This document shows positions 10,710 through 21,846 of a DNA stretch of 64,000 nt, one piece after another. The notes beneath the pieces are model-generated. The model was not told where the DNA came from. It saw only the letters and a program-made list of their open reading frames with translations, and ran no database searches. Origin of the DNA: Streptomyces sp. MMG1121 (GTDB lineage Bacteria; Actinomycetota; Actinomycetes; Streptomycetales; Streptomycetaceae); contig NZ_LGDV01000193.1 in assembly GCF_001280015.1 (NCBI RefSeq), positions 1 to 64,000 on the forward strand. Reading direction: 5' to 3'. Made by a program: the position numbers and the translations under genes. How positions within the stretch are numbered: the first letter of the stretch is position 1; every line of letters starts with the position of its first letter.

Positions 10710-10774
10710 GTGAGCTTCCGGAAACCCGCACGCAACGAAACGCCACGGAAACACACCCGTACGCGACCGGAAAC
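10710..10774 (+). promoter_or_regulatory. Candidate GlnR binding region upstream of amt
   Basis: Four GAAAC pentamers occur at 10721, 10737, 10748 and 10770. The last two are spaced exactly 22 nt. The array 10737-10774 reads GAAAC-N6-GAAAC-N6-GTACG-N6-GAAAC, close to the streptomycete GlnR box gTnAc-N6-GaAAc repeated twice. A further half, GTGAG-N6-GAAAC, is at 10710-10725. It ends 48 nt before the amt start, fitting nitrogen-dependent activation. The match was judged by eye. Confidence 0.65.
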
Positions 10775-10794
10775 CCGCACCGGTGACCCTCTGA

Positions 10795-13372
<2,578 letters not shown>

Positions 13373-13431
13373 GGGTGCGGACCCCCACGGACGAGAGACA
13401 GGAGAACGGGCGGGTGCGGACGCCCGCACGC

Positions 13432-14760
13432 TCAGGTGAGCGTCAGCGTGAGCACACCGGAGTACGAGCCCGGAGGCGTGAACGCCGGCACGTCCAGGGA
13501 GAGTCCGGCGTCGACGGTGAACTCACCGCCGGTGAGCGTGCCGTCGGGGGTCGACGCGAGGGTCGCTCCCGAACTGCCCACGGCGCCCGCCGAACCGGCC
13601 TTGCAGGTGCTGGGGCTGCCCGCCTTGGTGGCGCAGGCGGGGGTCCAGCTGAGCTTCCCGGCATCGATCTTGGCGCCGGGACCGGTGAAGTCGGTGACCT
13701 TGCCGGTGAGCGACCAGCCGGCCGGTCCGCCGCGGAAGTCCTTGACGGTCACCGTCTGGAGAGCGCCGGTCGAGGCCCCGCCGTTGCCGAAGTCGACCGA
13801 CGACAGCGCGACGGAGTCCCCGGCCTGGGACATGGACAGCGTGCCCGCCTTGACGGAGGCCGTCAGCTTCTGGCTGCCGGGCGGAACGGGCGAGTTGTCG
13901 TTCACGACGTAGGCGGCCGGACCCGCACCCTGGTCCGCGCTCCAGGAGCCGCCCTCGTAGGCCACGATCCCGGTCGTCGTCCTGTCGTTGACGACGAGGG
14001 AACCGCTGAAGGAGCCCTGGGCGTTCGCGGTCACGGTGGCCGTGTCCGCGGTCTGCTGGTCCCCGGCCCGCCCGGCGAGGGTGACGGTCGCGCCCGGCGT
14101 GAAGTTGCTGCCGTTGACGGTGACCTTGGCGCCCTGGTCGCCGGAGGCCGAACTCAGCGAGATGGCCCGGGTGTTGGCCGGGGTGCCATCGGTCGCCGTG
14201 ACGGTCTGCGAGGTGGGTGCGGGCGGGCTGGTGACCGTGCAGGGGGTGTCCAGCTCCAGGATGTAGCTGGTGTGGATGTTGTAGTCGCCGGGCGAGAGGG
14301 TGATCTGGCCGGGCTTGGTGACGGTGAACGTGCCGGTCATGGAGAAGGACGGGAAGGCCGCCTTCCCCGGCACCGGCGGGTTCTTCTTCGGCCCGGCGAC
14401 GGTCACGTCCCCCGTCTGGGCGCCACCGAGGGTGACCTTCCCGGTCGGGGTCATGATGTCGGCGGGCAGCGCGAGATCGGTCGGATTGCCGGCGGCGGCC
14501 GTGACCACGGTGTACGTCACGGTGACCGTGTCGCCGACCTTCGGGCTGGTGTTGTCCACCGACACGCTGGCGGTGGTGGTGCCGTCGATCGGCGGGAGGC
14601 CGGCGACGGCGGGCGGGATGCAGTGCGTGGCGAAGTCCACGTTCGCGCCGGCGGCACCGGCCGGACAGGCCAGCGCGCCGCCCGCGGTGACCGCCAGGGC
14701 GGTCGCCCCGAACAGTGACGCCCAGCGCCACCGTCGGGATCTTCGGGGTGTGGAACCCAT
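13432..14760 (-). CDS. Secreted surface protein with C-terminal WxL-like domain
   Basis: The 442-residue product has a twin-arginine-like basic start (STPRRSRRWRW), a hydrophobic stretch and a likely cleavage after AGAAG. Beta-sandwich repeats follow, and an IPT-like segment ISLSSASGDQGAKVTVNGSNFTPGATV lies mid-protein. The C-terminal part contains FRGGPAGWSLTGKVTDF, with W349-S350-L351 in WxL context, and ends GSYSGVLTLTLT, as WxL domains do. AGGAGG precedes the ATG by 7 nt. It probably binds cell wall together with the adjacent DUF916-type protein. No LPXTG is present. Confidence 0.72.
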   Translation of the reverse strand: MGSTPRRSRRWRWASLFGATALAVTAGGALACPAGAAGANVDFATHCIPPAVAGLPPIDGTTTASVSVDNTSPKVGDTVTVTYTVVTAAAGNPTDLALPADIMTPTGKVTLGGAQTGDVTVAGPKKNPPVPGKAAFPSFSMTGTFTVTKPGQITLSPGDYNIHTSYILELDTPCTVTSPPAPTSQTVTATDGTPANTRAISLSSASGDQGAKVTVNGSNFTPGATVTLAGRAGDQQTADTATVTANAQGSFSGSLVVNDRTTTGIVAYEGGSWSADQGAGPAAYVVNDNSPVPPGSQKLTASVKAGTLSMSQAGDSVALSSVDFGNGGASTGALQTVTVKDFRGGPAGWSLTGKVTDFTGPGAKIDAGKLSWTPACATKAGSPSTCKAGSAGAVGSSGATLASTPDGTLTGGEFTVDAGLSLDVPAFTPPGSYSGVLTLTLT

Positions 14761-14928
14761 GGGCCCCCTCCTGAGGGTTGCTGGCGCAGCGGCTCGGCTG
14801 CGCCGACAGGGGGCATTGATGTGGAGCGGGGGTGAGAAGTCAATGGAGATGCCGCAGAAATCTGACGGATCATCAGTTTCTGCGGCATCCAGGGGACTTC
14901 CGTATGGAACCGGAACAGATCGCTCAGT

Positions 14929-14972
14929 CCGGCCGGCCGGAGCCCGTGTCAGCCGGAACCGGCCGGCCGGAG
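14929..14972 (-). terminator. GGCCGGCC-rich inverted/direct repeat after the small secreted gene
   Basis: Two copies of CCGGCCGGCCGGAG at 14929-14942 and 14959-14972 are direct repeats whose CCGGCCGGCCGG cores are self-complementary. They can form one 12-bp stem across an 18-nt loop. The element lies just beyond the stop of the gene ending at 14977 and probably terminates it. Confidence 0.6.
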
Positions 14973-14976
14973 TCGG

Positions 14977-15453
14977 TCAGTCGAAGACGAAGGGGCCGGG
15001 CGACTGGTTGCCGGTGGCCGTACAGGTGATGGTGATCCCGAAGACCGTCATCTTGAGCGAGCCGCCGTGCGCCTCCAGGCTGTCGCCCGAGGCGACGGTG
15101 CCGCTGAGCGGGCCGACGCTGACCGCGGAACCGGCCGCCATCGCCGGGTTCTTCGTGCCACTGAAGACGGTGGTGCCGCCGCTCGCCTTGACCATCGTGA
15201 GCGTGGAGGCGACGGAGTCCTGCGCCACCGCGATCGGCACGGTGACCGCCGAGGAGCTGAGGGTGATGGTGGCCGAGGTGCCGGTCTGGGTGGCCGTGAG
15301 GGTGGCGGCACCGCCGCCGTAGATACCGCAGTCCGCGGTGATGGTCGCCGTCTGTGGGGTGACGGCGGCCGCAGAGGGTGCGAAGGCGAGCCCGGTGACC
15401 GCGAGGGCCCCGGCAGCCAGTGCCGCACTCATTGCCGTGCGCTTGCCTCTCAT
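14977..15453 (-). CDS. Small secreted protein of unknown function
   Basis: The ATG at 15453 gives 158 residues starting MRGKRTAMSAALAAGALAVTGL, a signal peptide with likely cleavage after SAAA. The mature part of about 125 residues is rich in Thr, Ser, Ala and Gly. It is predicted all-beta, with two cysteines in DCGIYGGG and ITCTATGN that could form one disulfide. I do not recognise the family. Position directly upstream of the WxL-type gene, on the same strand, suggests a shared surface role. Confidence 0.65.
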   Translation of the reverse strand: MRGKRTAMSAALAAGALAVTGLAFAPSAAAVTPQTATITADCGIYGGGAATLTATQTGTSATITLSSSAVTVPIAVAQDSVASTLTMVKASGGTTVFSGTKNPAMAAGSAVSVGPLSGTVASGDSLEAHGGSLKMTVFGITITCTATGNQSPGPFVFD

Positions 15454-15819
15454 GGGGATCCGCTTCCCTTTCCTGGTGGGGGGAGTGCCATGTGGGGGGC
15501 CGACGGACAAGAGGCCTGAGCAGGCGGATGCGGGCACACTGCACGGCGGTGCGGATCTGACGGTCCGTCGGATACTTACGGCTCCATTGATGCGCAAGGG
15601 CAAGAACCGAACAAGGTTGAATTCCAGCCGACCTTTCGTTCGGCGGAATCGCCCGCCCAGGGCGGACGCCCCGCCGGCGCAGAGTCCACCCGCCCGCTCG
15701 GCCCCGCCGCCCCGGCCGGTGTCCCGGCGCAGGGCCCACGCACCGCCGTGCCGCCCGCCCACCAGCCCGTCTCGGCGCCCTTTCGGCCGGCGGCCACGGG
15801 TGGGTGGGCGACGTGCGGG
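15454..15819. other. Intergenic region without recognisable gene
   Basis: This stretch of about 365 bases holds no frame with a credible start, ribosome site and family resemblance. The AT-richer part near 15580-15640 on the minus strand probably carries the promoter for the small secreted gene, but I cannot define -35 and -10 boxes with confidence. Confidence 0.5.
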
Positions 15820-15839
15820 CCAGGGGGCGGAGCCCCTGG
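15820..15839 (-). terminator. Terminator hairpin after the cda-like gene
   Basis: CCAGGGG at 15820-15826 and CCCCTGG at 15833-15839 are perfect 7-bp arms around a 6-nt loop, a few bases beyond the cda-like stop on the minus strand. Confidence 0.6.
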
Positions 15840-15843
15840 TGTG

Positions 15844-16197
15844 TCAGCCGGCGGAGACGGTCCGGCGGACAACGCCGTCCAGCCCGGCGAGGTGCACCGG
15901 CGTTCCCGGCCCGCCGAGGTCGGACACGGCGTCCAGGTCCTCCGCCGGCACGGACTCCGCCTCGCTCACCACCGCCGCCGCCTCCAGCGACGTGGCCCCG
16001 GACGCCACCGCCATGGCCACGGCGGTACGCAGCGCGCTCAGCCGCAGCGAGGCAAGCTCCACCGACCCGGCGACATACGTACGCCCGGTCTCGTCCCGTA
16101 CGGCCGCCCCCTCGGGCACCCCGTTACGGGCCCGCGCGGAACGGGCCAGAGTCACGATCTTGCGGTCCTCGGGATCAAGCGCGTTGCTCTCGGTCAT
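15844..16197 (-). CDS. Cytidine-deaminase-fold protein lacking zinc ligands
   Basis: The 117-residue protein aligns by eye with small cytidine deaminases: ARSARARNGVPEGAAVRDETGRTYVAGSVELASLRLSALRTAVAMAVASG. The catalytic C-A-E is replaced by S54-A55-L56, and the P-C-x-x-C region reads PAEDL (84-88). The protein has no cysteine at all and a single histidine, so it cannot hold the usual zinc or deaminate by the known mechanism. It belongs to the core phoH-to-era cluster. A structural or regulatory role is inferred. Confidence 0.7.
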   Translation of the reverse strand: MTESNALDPEDRKIVTLARSARARNGVPEGAAVRDETGRTYVAGSVELASLRLSALRTAVAMAVASGATSLEAAAVVSEAESVPAEDLDAVSDLGGPGTPVHLAGLDGVVRRTVSAG

Positions 16198-16225
16198 GCC
16201 CCGAGCATACGAACCCACGCCCCGC

Positions 16226-17104
16226 TCACCCCGCCACGGGGTACATCGCGCCGCGGCGCCCCTCCGGAGACGCCAGCCACTCCAGTTTCTCCGCGGTGTC
16301 GGCCTCGTTCAGCGGAGTGTGCAGCACGATCATCAGATCGGGTCGGGCCGGCACCTTCAGCACCGTCGACTCCACGACCAGCAGACCGGCCAGCGGATGG
16401 TCCAGTTCCTTGCGGATCTGCCCCTGGTCCTCGATGTCCCGCTGCGCCCACATCTCCCGGAACTCGGCGCTGGACGCGCTCACCTCGGTGAGCACCTCCC
16501 GGAACCCCTCGTCGTCCGGCCGCGCCGCACACGCGGCCCGGAACTGCGCCACCACCGTGCGCGCGTTCCGCTCCCAACTGTGGCTGCGCGCCCGGTACAT
16601 CGGATCGAGGAAGAAGTCGATCAGGCAGTTCTGGGTGATGTCCGGCCGCATGCCGAGCACCATCGCGGCGGCGTCGTTGTACATCACGCAGTTGTAGTAC
16701 AGGTCCATGATGTGCGCCGGATACGGCATCCAGGTGTCGATCAGCCGCCGCAGTCCGTCACACATGTCCCGCTTCTCCGGCGCCACTTCGGGCGTCGGCG
16801 GGTTCATCTCGGCCAGCAGATACAGATGCCGGCGCTCGGCGTCGCTCAGCCGCAGCACCCGGGCCACGGCGTCCAGGACCTGCGAGGAGACGGAGATCTC
16901 CCGCCCCTGCTCCAGCCACTGGTACCAGGAGGCGCCGACCCCGGCCAGCACGGCGACCTCCTCCCGGCGCAGTCCGGGCGTACGCCTCCGGCCCCCGCCG
17001 ACCGGCAGTCCCGCCTCCTCGGGGCTGACCCGGGCCCGCCGGCTCATCAGGAACTCCCGCAGTTCGTCACGCCGTTGACTTCGTGTCGCCTCAGCAGCAG
17101 GCAC
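16226..17104 (-). CDS. XRE-family helix-turn-helix regulator, MmyB-like
   Basis: The GTG at 17104, with GAGGGG about 6 nt upstream, gives 292 residues. The N-terminal helix-turn-helix contains RRRTPGLRREEVAVLAGVGASWYQWLEQGREI. The rest is the MmyB-type ligand-binding region, with MYNDAAAMVLG and HPLAGLLVVEST. It is divergent from a DHA2 efflux transporter over 96 bp containing a perfect palindrome, the usual layout of a local repressor of drug export. Confidence 0.92.
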   Translation of the reverse strand: MPAAEATRSQRRDELREFLMSRRARVSPEEAGLPVGGGRRRTPGLRREEVAVLAGVGASWYQWLEQGREISVSSQVLDAVARVLRLSDAERRHLYLLAEMNPPTPEVAPEKRDMCDGLRRLIDTWMPYPAHIMDLYYNCVMYNDAAAMVLGMRPDITQNCLIDFFLDPMYRARSHSWERNARTVVAQFRAACAARPDDEGFREVLTEVSASSAEFREMWAQRDIEDQGQIRKELDHPLAGLLVVESTVLKVPARPDLMIVLHTPLNEADTAEKLEWLASPEGRRGAMYPVAG

Positions 17105-17133
17105 GTACCGGCCCCTCCCCCGTCGATTCTGTC

Positions 17134-17150
17134 TGGTGGTGCCACCACCA
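17134..17150. promoter_or_regulatory. Candidate operator: TGGTGGTG-C-CACCACCA
   Basis: Perfect 8-bp arms (17134-17141 and 17143-17150) flank a single base, midway between the divergent XRE regulator and the DHA2 transporter. It is likely the regulator's binding site; this is inference from symmetry and position. Confidence 0.45.
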
Positions 17151-17200
17151 CCATAAGTTCCGACTCCCCACTCGTATTCCGGCTGCCCGAAGCTCAAGAC

Positions 17201-18634
17201 ATGGCGATCGACACCACCACGCAACCCACCGTCTCCACGGGCACACCGCTCGACACCCCCCGGCTGTCGACGCGTGACAAGCTCGTCCTGTTCGTGCTGT
17301 GCGCGGCCCAGTTCATGGTCGCGCTCGACTTCTCCGTGCTGAACGTGGCCCTGCCCGCACTCGGCTCCGACCTCGGCATGAGCCGCTCGGCGCTGCAGTG
17401 GGCGGTCACCGCGTTCGCACTGCCCTCGGGCGGCTTCCTGCTCCTCTTCGGCCGCATCGGCGACCTGTACGGCCGCCGGAAGCTGTTCCTGGCCGGCCTG
17501 GCCCTGTTCGGCGCGGCCTCGCTGCTGGCGACCCTGGCCTGGGACCCGGCGTCCTTCCTCGCCGGACGCGCGCTGCAGGGCCTCGGCGCGGCGGCGATCG
17601 TCCCGACCGGCATGTCCCTGCTGACCACCACCTTCCCGGAGGGCCCGGCCCGTGACCGCGCCCTCGGCATCTCCGGCACGCTGCTGTCGCTGGGCTTCAC
17701 CGTCGGCATGGTCGCGGGCGGTGTGCTGACCGACGCGCTCGGCTGGCGCTCCACCATGGCCCTGCTGTCGGTGTTCGCGCTGATCGTGCTGCCGCTGGCC
17801 CCGGGCCTGCTGCCGGAGTCGCGCACCCCGGACCGCCCCCGCCTGGACGTGCCCGGCGCCGTCACCGTCACGGGTGGTCTGCTGTCGCTGATCTACGCCC
17901 TGTCCACCGCCGCAGACCACGGCTTCGCCCGCGCGGACGTCATCACGGCGCTGCTCGCCGGCGTACTGCTGCTGGTCGCTTTCGGGTTCGTGGAGGCCCG
18001 CTCGGCGGCCCCGCTCGTCTCCCTGCCGATGCTGCGCCGGCGCACGGTGGCCTGGGGCAACGTGGGCGGTCTGGTCACCTTCTCGATGATGTCGACGGTC
18101 GTCTTCGTCCTGACCCTGTACTTCCAGGAGACCCTGCGGCTGTCGGCGTTCGAGACGGGCCTGGTCTTCGGTGTCCAGGGCGTGCTGTCGGCCGTCGCGG
18201 GCACGCTCGCCCCGAAGGTGATCGGCCGCTTCGGCGCCCGCCGCACCCTGGTCGGCTCGCTGGCCGGCCAGGGCGCGCTGGTCGCGACGCTGCTCCTGCT
18301 GAACGCCCACACCTGGTCGGTGTGGCCGGCCACGGCCGCCGTGTCCCTGGCCAGCATGTGCCACCTGGGCGCGATCATCTCGTACGGCCTGACCGTCACC
18401 TCCGGGGTGCCGGACGAGGAGCAGGGCCTGGCCACCGGGCTGGTGACCTCCACCCAGCAGGTCGGCATCACGATCGGCATCCCGCTGCTGGGCGTGCTGG
18501 CCACCACGTCCCCCGATCTGCTGACCGGTGTGCACACGGTGCTCGCCCTGGACGCGGCGATCGTCCTGGCCGCCGCCGTCCTGGTCGGCCTGGGCCTGCG
18601 CCGGGGCCGGCGTCAGGGCCTGCCCAGGGTCTGA
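17201..18634 (+). CDS. DHA2-family (14-TM) MFS efflux transporter
   Basis: The 477-residue protein begins with a short soluble tail, then FVLCAAQFMVALDFSVLNVALP, the motif of EmrB/QacA-type drug:H+ antiporters. GRIGDLYGRRK (motif A) lies between TM2 and TM3, followed by GRALQGLGAAAIVPTGMSLL and GRWR-like GWRSTMALL. About 14 membrane helices are expected. It probably exports a toxic compound under control of the divergent XRE regulator. The last 22 bp overlap the convergent S66 peptidase gene. Confidence 0.92.
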   Translation: MAIDTTTQPTVSTGTPLDTPRLSTRDKLVLFVLCAAQFMVALDFSVLNVALPALGSDLGMSRSALQWAVTAFALPSGGFLLLFGRIGDLYGRRKLFLAGLALFGAASLLATLAWDPASFLAGRALQGLGAAAIVPTGMSLLTTTFPEGPARDRALGISGTLLSLGFTVGMVAGGVLTDALGWRSTMALLSVFALIVLPLAPGLLPESRTPDRPRLDVPGAVTVTGGLLSLIYALSTAADHGFARADVITALLAGVLLLVAFGFVEARSAAPLVSLPMLRRRTVAWGNVGGLVTFSMMSTVVFVLTLYFQETLRLSAFETGLVFGVQGVLSAVAGTLAPKVIGRFGARRTLVGSLAGQGALVATLLLLNAHTWSVWPATAAVSLASMCHLGAIISYGLTVTSGVPDEEQGLATGLVTSTQQVGITIGIPLLGVLATTSPDLLTGVHTVLALDAAIVLAAAVLVGLGLRRGRRQGLPRV

Positions 18635-19638
18635 ACGATCCCGCTCCGCGCGGCCGTGTGCACCACACGGCCGCGCGCGCCGTTGACCAGCGGGAGGAAG
18701 GGCGCGACGTGCCCGCACTCGACGTCGGCGACGATCGGCACCCCGAGCGGCCCGAGCGCGTCGAGCACGGCCTCGTGCTGGGTGAGGGCAGGGCTGTCGG
18801 GGGCGTGTGTGCGGCCCACGAGGACGGCGGCCGCGCGGTCGAAGAAGCCGGCGAGGCGCATGCCGTGCAGGTGACGGCAGATGGTGAAGGCGTTGTCCTC
18901 GCAGGCCTCGACGTAGACGAGCTGGGGCTCGTCCCCGGCGAGGCGCGAGGTGTCGAGGTAGCGCGTGCCCGCGAGCGGGCCGAGCGTCTCGATGCAGCCG
19001 CCGATCAGCCACCCCTCGACATCGACGTCCCCGTCCCCGTCGAGCCGGGTCCAACCGCCCTCGGCGTCGAGGGTGAACTGGCGGATCCCGGGGTCGGCGG
19101 TCCAGTCGTCGTAGCCCCCGGACCGGTACCGCCCGGGCGGGGTCTGTGCGAACGGCTCGCCCTGCGGCGCGGCCACGATGTCCAGCCAGGACGACAGCCC
19201 CTCGGGCGCCCGGTACGGCGTGTCCATGAGGTTGTTTCCGTGCACGGTCGCCACGCCGGTGAGCAGGGTCAGCGGTGTGATGATCGTGGACATGTCCGAG
19301 TAGCCGACGACCCAGGTCGGCTCGGCCCGGCCGATCGCCTCGAAGTCGAGCAAGGGCAGCAGATCGATCGCCAGCTCACCGCCCCACGGCGGTACGACGG
19401 CCCGGATCACCGGGTCGGTGAGCATCCCGGTCAGTTCGGCGGCGCGCTCGGCGGCCGGGGCGCTGAGGTGCGTCGAGCCGTCCATGCACCGGCCGACGAC
19501 CACCTCGTAGCCACGCGCCTCGATCTCCTTGATCGCGACGTCGAGCCGCCCCCGGAGTTCCCTGGCCACTCCGGCGGAGGGAGAGGTCACACCGACACGG
19601 TCACCGGGGCGCAGAGGGCGCGGATATCTGAGGGTCAT
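18613..19638 (-). CDS. S66-family LD-carboxypeptidase / MccF-like peptidase
   Basis: The 341-residue protein has the N-terminal GDRVGVTSPS motif of S66 peptidases. S114 in GYSDMS is the nucleophile, and later YVEACED and VECGHVAP supply the glutamate and histidine of the Ser-Glu-His triad. The family removes terminal D-alanine from muropeptides or inactivates microcin-C-like peptidyl nucleotides. There is no signal peptide, so it acts in the cytosol. ATG 19638 is preferred to the one 9 nt upstream. Confidence 0.88.
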   Translation of the reverse strand: MTLRYPRPLRPGDRVGVTSPSAGVARELRGRLDVAIKEIEARGYEVVVGRCMDGSTHLSAPAAERAAELTGMLTDPVIRAVVPPWGGELAIDLLPLLDFEAIGRAEPTWVVGYSDMSTIITPLTLLTGVATVHGNNLMDTPYRAPEGLSSWLDIVAAPQGEPFAQTPPGRYRSGGYDDWTADPGIRQFTLDAEGGWTRLDGDGDVDVEGWLIGGCIETLGPLAGTRYLDTSRLAGDEPQLVYVEACEDNAFTICRHLHGMRLAGFFDRAAAVLVGRTHAPDSPALTQHEAVLDALGPLGVPIVADVECGHVAPFLPLVNGARGRVVHTAARSGIVQTLGRP

Positions 19639-19681
19639 GCAGAGCATCCGACCCCGCGCCGACCGCCCCGGGCAACCGGGT

Positions 19682-20041
19682 TTACGGCCGGTCCAGCCGC
19701 AGCCGCTCCGCCCTCGGCAGCCCCGCGACGACGAGGTCGTACGAGTCCTCGATCAGCTCTTTCAGCAGCCGTCCGGGGAGCGCGCCGTCGGCCGTCACGG
19801 TGTTCCAGTGCCGCTTGTTCATGTGCCAGCCCGGCACGACCAGCCCCTCGTGCTCCGCGCGCAGCCGGACCGCGTCGTCCGGGTCGCACTTGAGGTTGAC
19901 CGTCAGGGGCCGCGCGCCCAGCGCCGTCAGGGCGAACATCTTGCCCAGCACCTTGAAGACCGAGGTCTCCGGATTGAACGGGAAGTCCTCCACGGCCGCG
20001 TTGAACGACAGGCAGAAGGCGCGCAGCTCCTCGGGGGTCAC
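19682..20041 (-). CDS. MmcQ/YjbR family protein
   Basis: The 119-residue protein shows the CyaY-like MmcQ/YjbR pattern: MTPEELRAFCLSFNAAVEDFPF, FKVLGKMFAL, LTVNLKCDPDDAVRLRAEHEGLVVPGWHMNKRHWNTV. The biochemical role is unknown. Its ATG overlaps the corC stop by 4 nt, so it is translated from the phoH-ybeY-corC transcript. Confidence 0.9.
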   Translation of the reverse strand: MTPEELRAFCLSFNAAVEDFPFNPETSVFKVLGKMFALTALGARPLTVNLKCDPDDAVRLRAEHEGLVVPGWHMNKRHWNTVTADGALPGRLLKELIEDSYDLVVAGLPRAERLRLDRP

Positions 20042-21324
20042 TCGGGTCCCTCCTTCCCGGCGGGTTCCACCAGGACCGTGACGATCTTGTTCCGGCGGCC
20101 GGCGGCGGCCTCCGCGGTCAGCTTCAGCCGGCGTTCGTCGGGCAGTTCGACCTCGGCGGACGCGCCCGCGATGGGAACCCGGCCGAGGGCCTTGGCGAGC
20201 AGTCCGCCGACGGTCTCCACGTCCTCGTCGTCGTACTCCTCCAGGCCGTACAGCTCGCCGAGGTCGGTGATGTCGAGGCGGGCGGTGACCCGGTAGCGGT
20301 CGTCGCCGAGGTCCTCCACGGGCGGCAGTTCCCGGTCGTACTCGTCGGTGATCTCGCCGACGATCTCCTCGAGGATGTCCTCGATGGTGACGATGCCGGC
20401 GGTGCCGCCGTACTCGTCGATGACGACGGCGACGTGGTTGCGTTCCTTCTGCATCTCGCGCAGCAGGTCACCGGCGTTCTTGGTGTCGGGCACGAAGACG
20501 GCGGGCCGCATGGCGGTGGACACCAGGTCGCTCTCGGCGTCCCGGCTGATGTGCGTCTTGCGGACCAGGTCCTTCAGATACACGATCCCGACGATGTCGT
20601 CCTCGCTCTCGCCGGTCACCGGGATCCGGGAGAACCCGGAGCGCAGGGCGAGGGTGAGGGCCTGGCGGATGGTCTTGTACCGCTCGATGACGACGAGGTC
20701 GGTGCGCGGCACCATCACCTCGCGCACGAGCGTGTCGCCGAGTTCGAAGACCGAGTGCACCATCCGGCGCTCGTCATCCTCGATCAGCGACTCCTTCTCG
20801 GCGAGGTCGACCAGCGCGCGCAGCTCCGCCTCGGAGGCGAACGGGCCACGCCTGAAGCCCTTGCCGGGGGTGAGGGCGTTGCCGATGAGGATGAGCAGCG
20901 AGGGGATCGGCCCCATCACCCGGGCGAGCGGCAGCAGCACGTACGCCGCGACCGTCGCCGTGTTGAGCGGGTGCTGACGGCCGATGGTGCGCGGGGAGAC
21001 CCCGACGGCGACGTACGACACCAGCACCATGACCCCGATGGCGACGAGCAGCGCCTGCCAGGTGGCGGCGAACTCCTGCAGGCAGGCGTACGTCACGAGG
21101 GCCGCGGCCGCCATCTCGCAGGCGACGCGGACCAACAGGGCCACGTTCAGATAGCGGGTGGGGTCGGCAGCGACCTGGGCGAGCTTGGCGCTGCCGCGCC
21201 GCCCGGTGCGTACGGCCTCCTCGGCGCGGAAGCTGGAGACGCGCGCGAGGCCCGCCTCCGCGCAGGCGGCGAGCCAGGCGACGACGACCAGCGCGATCGC
21301 GCCGAGGACGATCTGCGGAGACAT
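20038..21324 (-). CDS. CorC/hemolysin family protein (CNNM-type, DUF21-CBS-CorC_HlyC)
   Basis: The 428-residue membrane protein has an N-terminal DUF21 region of about four helices (residues 1-180). A CBS pair from about 200 to 320 contains REVMVPRTDLVVIERY and YGGTAGIVTIEDILEEIVGEI. A C-terminal CorC_HlyC domain completes it. The family is linked to Mg2+ export. The gene follows ybeY closely and overlaps mmcQ by 4 nt. Confidence 0.94.
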   Translation of the reverse strand: MSPQIVLGAIALVVVAWLAACAEAGLARVSSFRAEEAVRTGRRGSAKLAQVAADPTRYLNVALLVRVACEMAAAALVTYACLQEFAATWQALLVAIGVMVLVSYVAVGVSPRTIGRQHPLNTATVAAYVLLPLARVMGPIPSLLILIGNALTPGKGFRRGPFASEAELRALVDLAEKESLIEDDERRMVHSVFELGDTLVREVMVPRTDLVVIERYKTIRQALTLALRSGFSRIPVTGESEDDIVGIVYLKDLVRKTHISRDAESDLVSTAMRPAVFVPDTKNAGDLLREMQKERNHVAVVIDEYGGTAGIVTIEDILEEIVGEITDEYDRELPPVEDLGDDRYRVTARLDITDLGELYGLEEYDDEDVETVGGLLAKALGRVPIAGASAEVELPDERRLKLTAEAAAGRRNKIVTVLVEPAGKEGPE

Positions 21325-21336
21325 GCGGCCCGCCGC

Positions 21337-21834
21337 TTACGAGACGGTCGGCGCCGGGGACGGCCCGGTCAGCCCCCGCTCGCCCCGCCAGCCGTCCACG
21401 ATGGCGGCCTGGAGCCCGAACATCTCGGCCTTCTCGTCGGGCTCCTCGTGGTCGTACCCGAGCAGGTGCAGCACGCCGTGGACGGTGAGGAGCTGGAGCT
21501 CCTCGTCCATGGAGTGCTGGGTGGGCGCCTCGGTCCCCTGCTTGGCGGCGACCTCCGGGCACAGCACGATGTCGCCGAGCAGGCCCTGCGGCGGCTCGTC
21601 GTCGTCCTTCGCGGGCGGCCGCAGCTCGTCCATCGGGAACGACATGACATCGGTGGGACCCGGCAGGTCCATCCACTGGATGTGCAACTGCTCCATGGCG
21701 TCGGCGTCCACGACGATCACCGAGAGCTCGGACAGCGGGTGGATGCGCATCCGCGCGAGCGCGTAGCGGGCGATGTCGAGGATCGCCTGCTCGTCGACCT
21801 CGGTACCGGACTCGTTGTTGACGTCGATCGACAT
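21337..21834 (-). CDS. ybeY: Endoribonuclease YbeY
   Basis: The 165-residue protein carries the metal-binding motif [11 protein letters not shown] (HxxxHxxxxxH). It acts in 16S rRNA 3'-end maturation and 70S quality control. It lies 12 nt after phoH and 12 nt before corC, forming the conserved phoH-ybeY-corC run. Confidence 0.96.
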   Translation of the reverse strand: MSIDVNNESGTEVDEQAILDIARYALARMRIHPLSELSVIVVDADAMEQLHIQWMDLPGPTDVMSFPMDELRPPAKDDDEPPQGLLGDIVLCPEVAAKQGTEAPTQHSMDEELQLLTVHGVLHLLGYDHEEPDEKAEMFGLQAAIVDGWRGERGLTGPSPAPTVS

Positions 21835-21846
21835 GGTCGTGCTGGT

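Noticed and set aside
15576..15872. 98-codon minus-strand frame in the gap upstream of the small secreted gene
   Set aside because: Pro/Gly/Ala-rich translation, no Shine-Dalgarno and overlap with the cda-like gene in another phase argue against coding.
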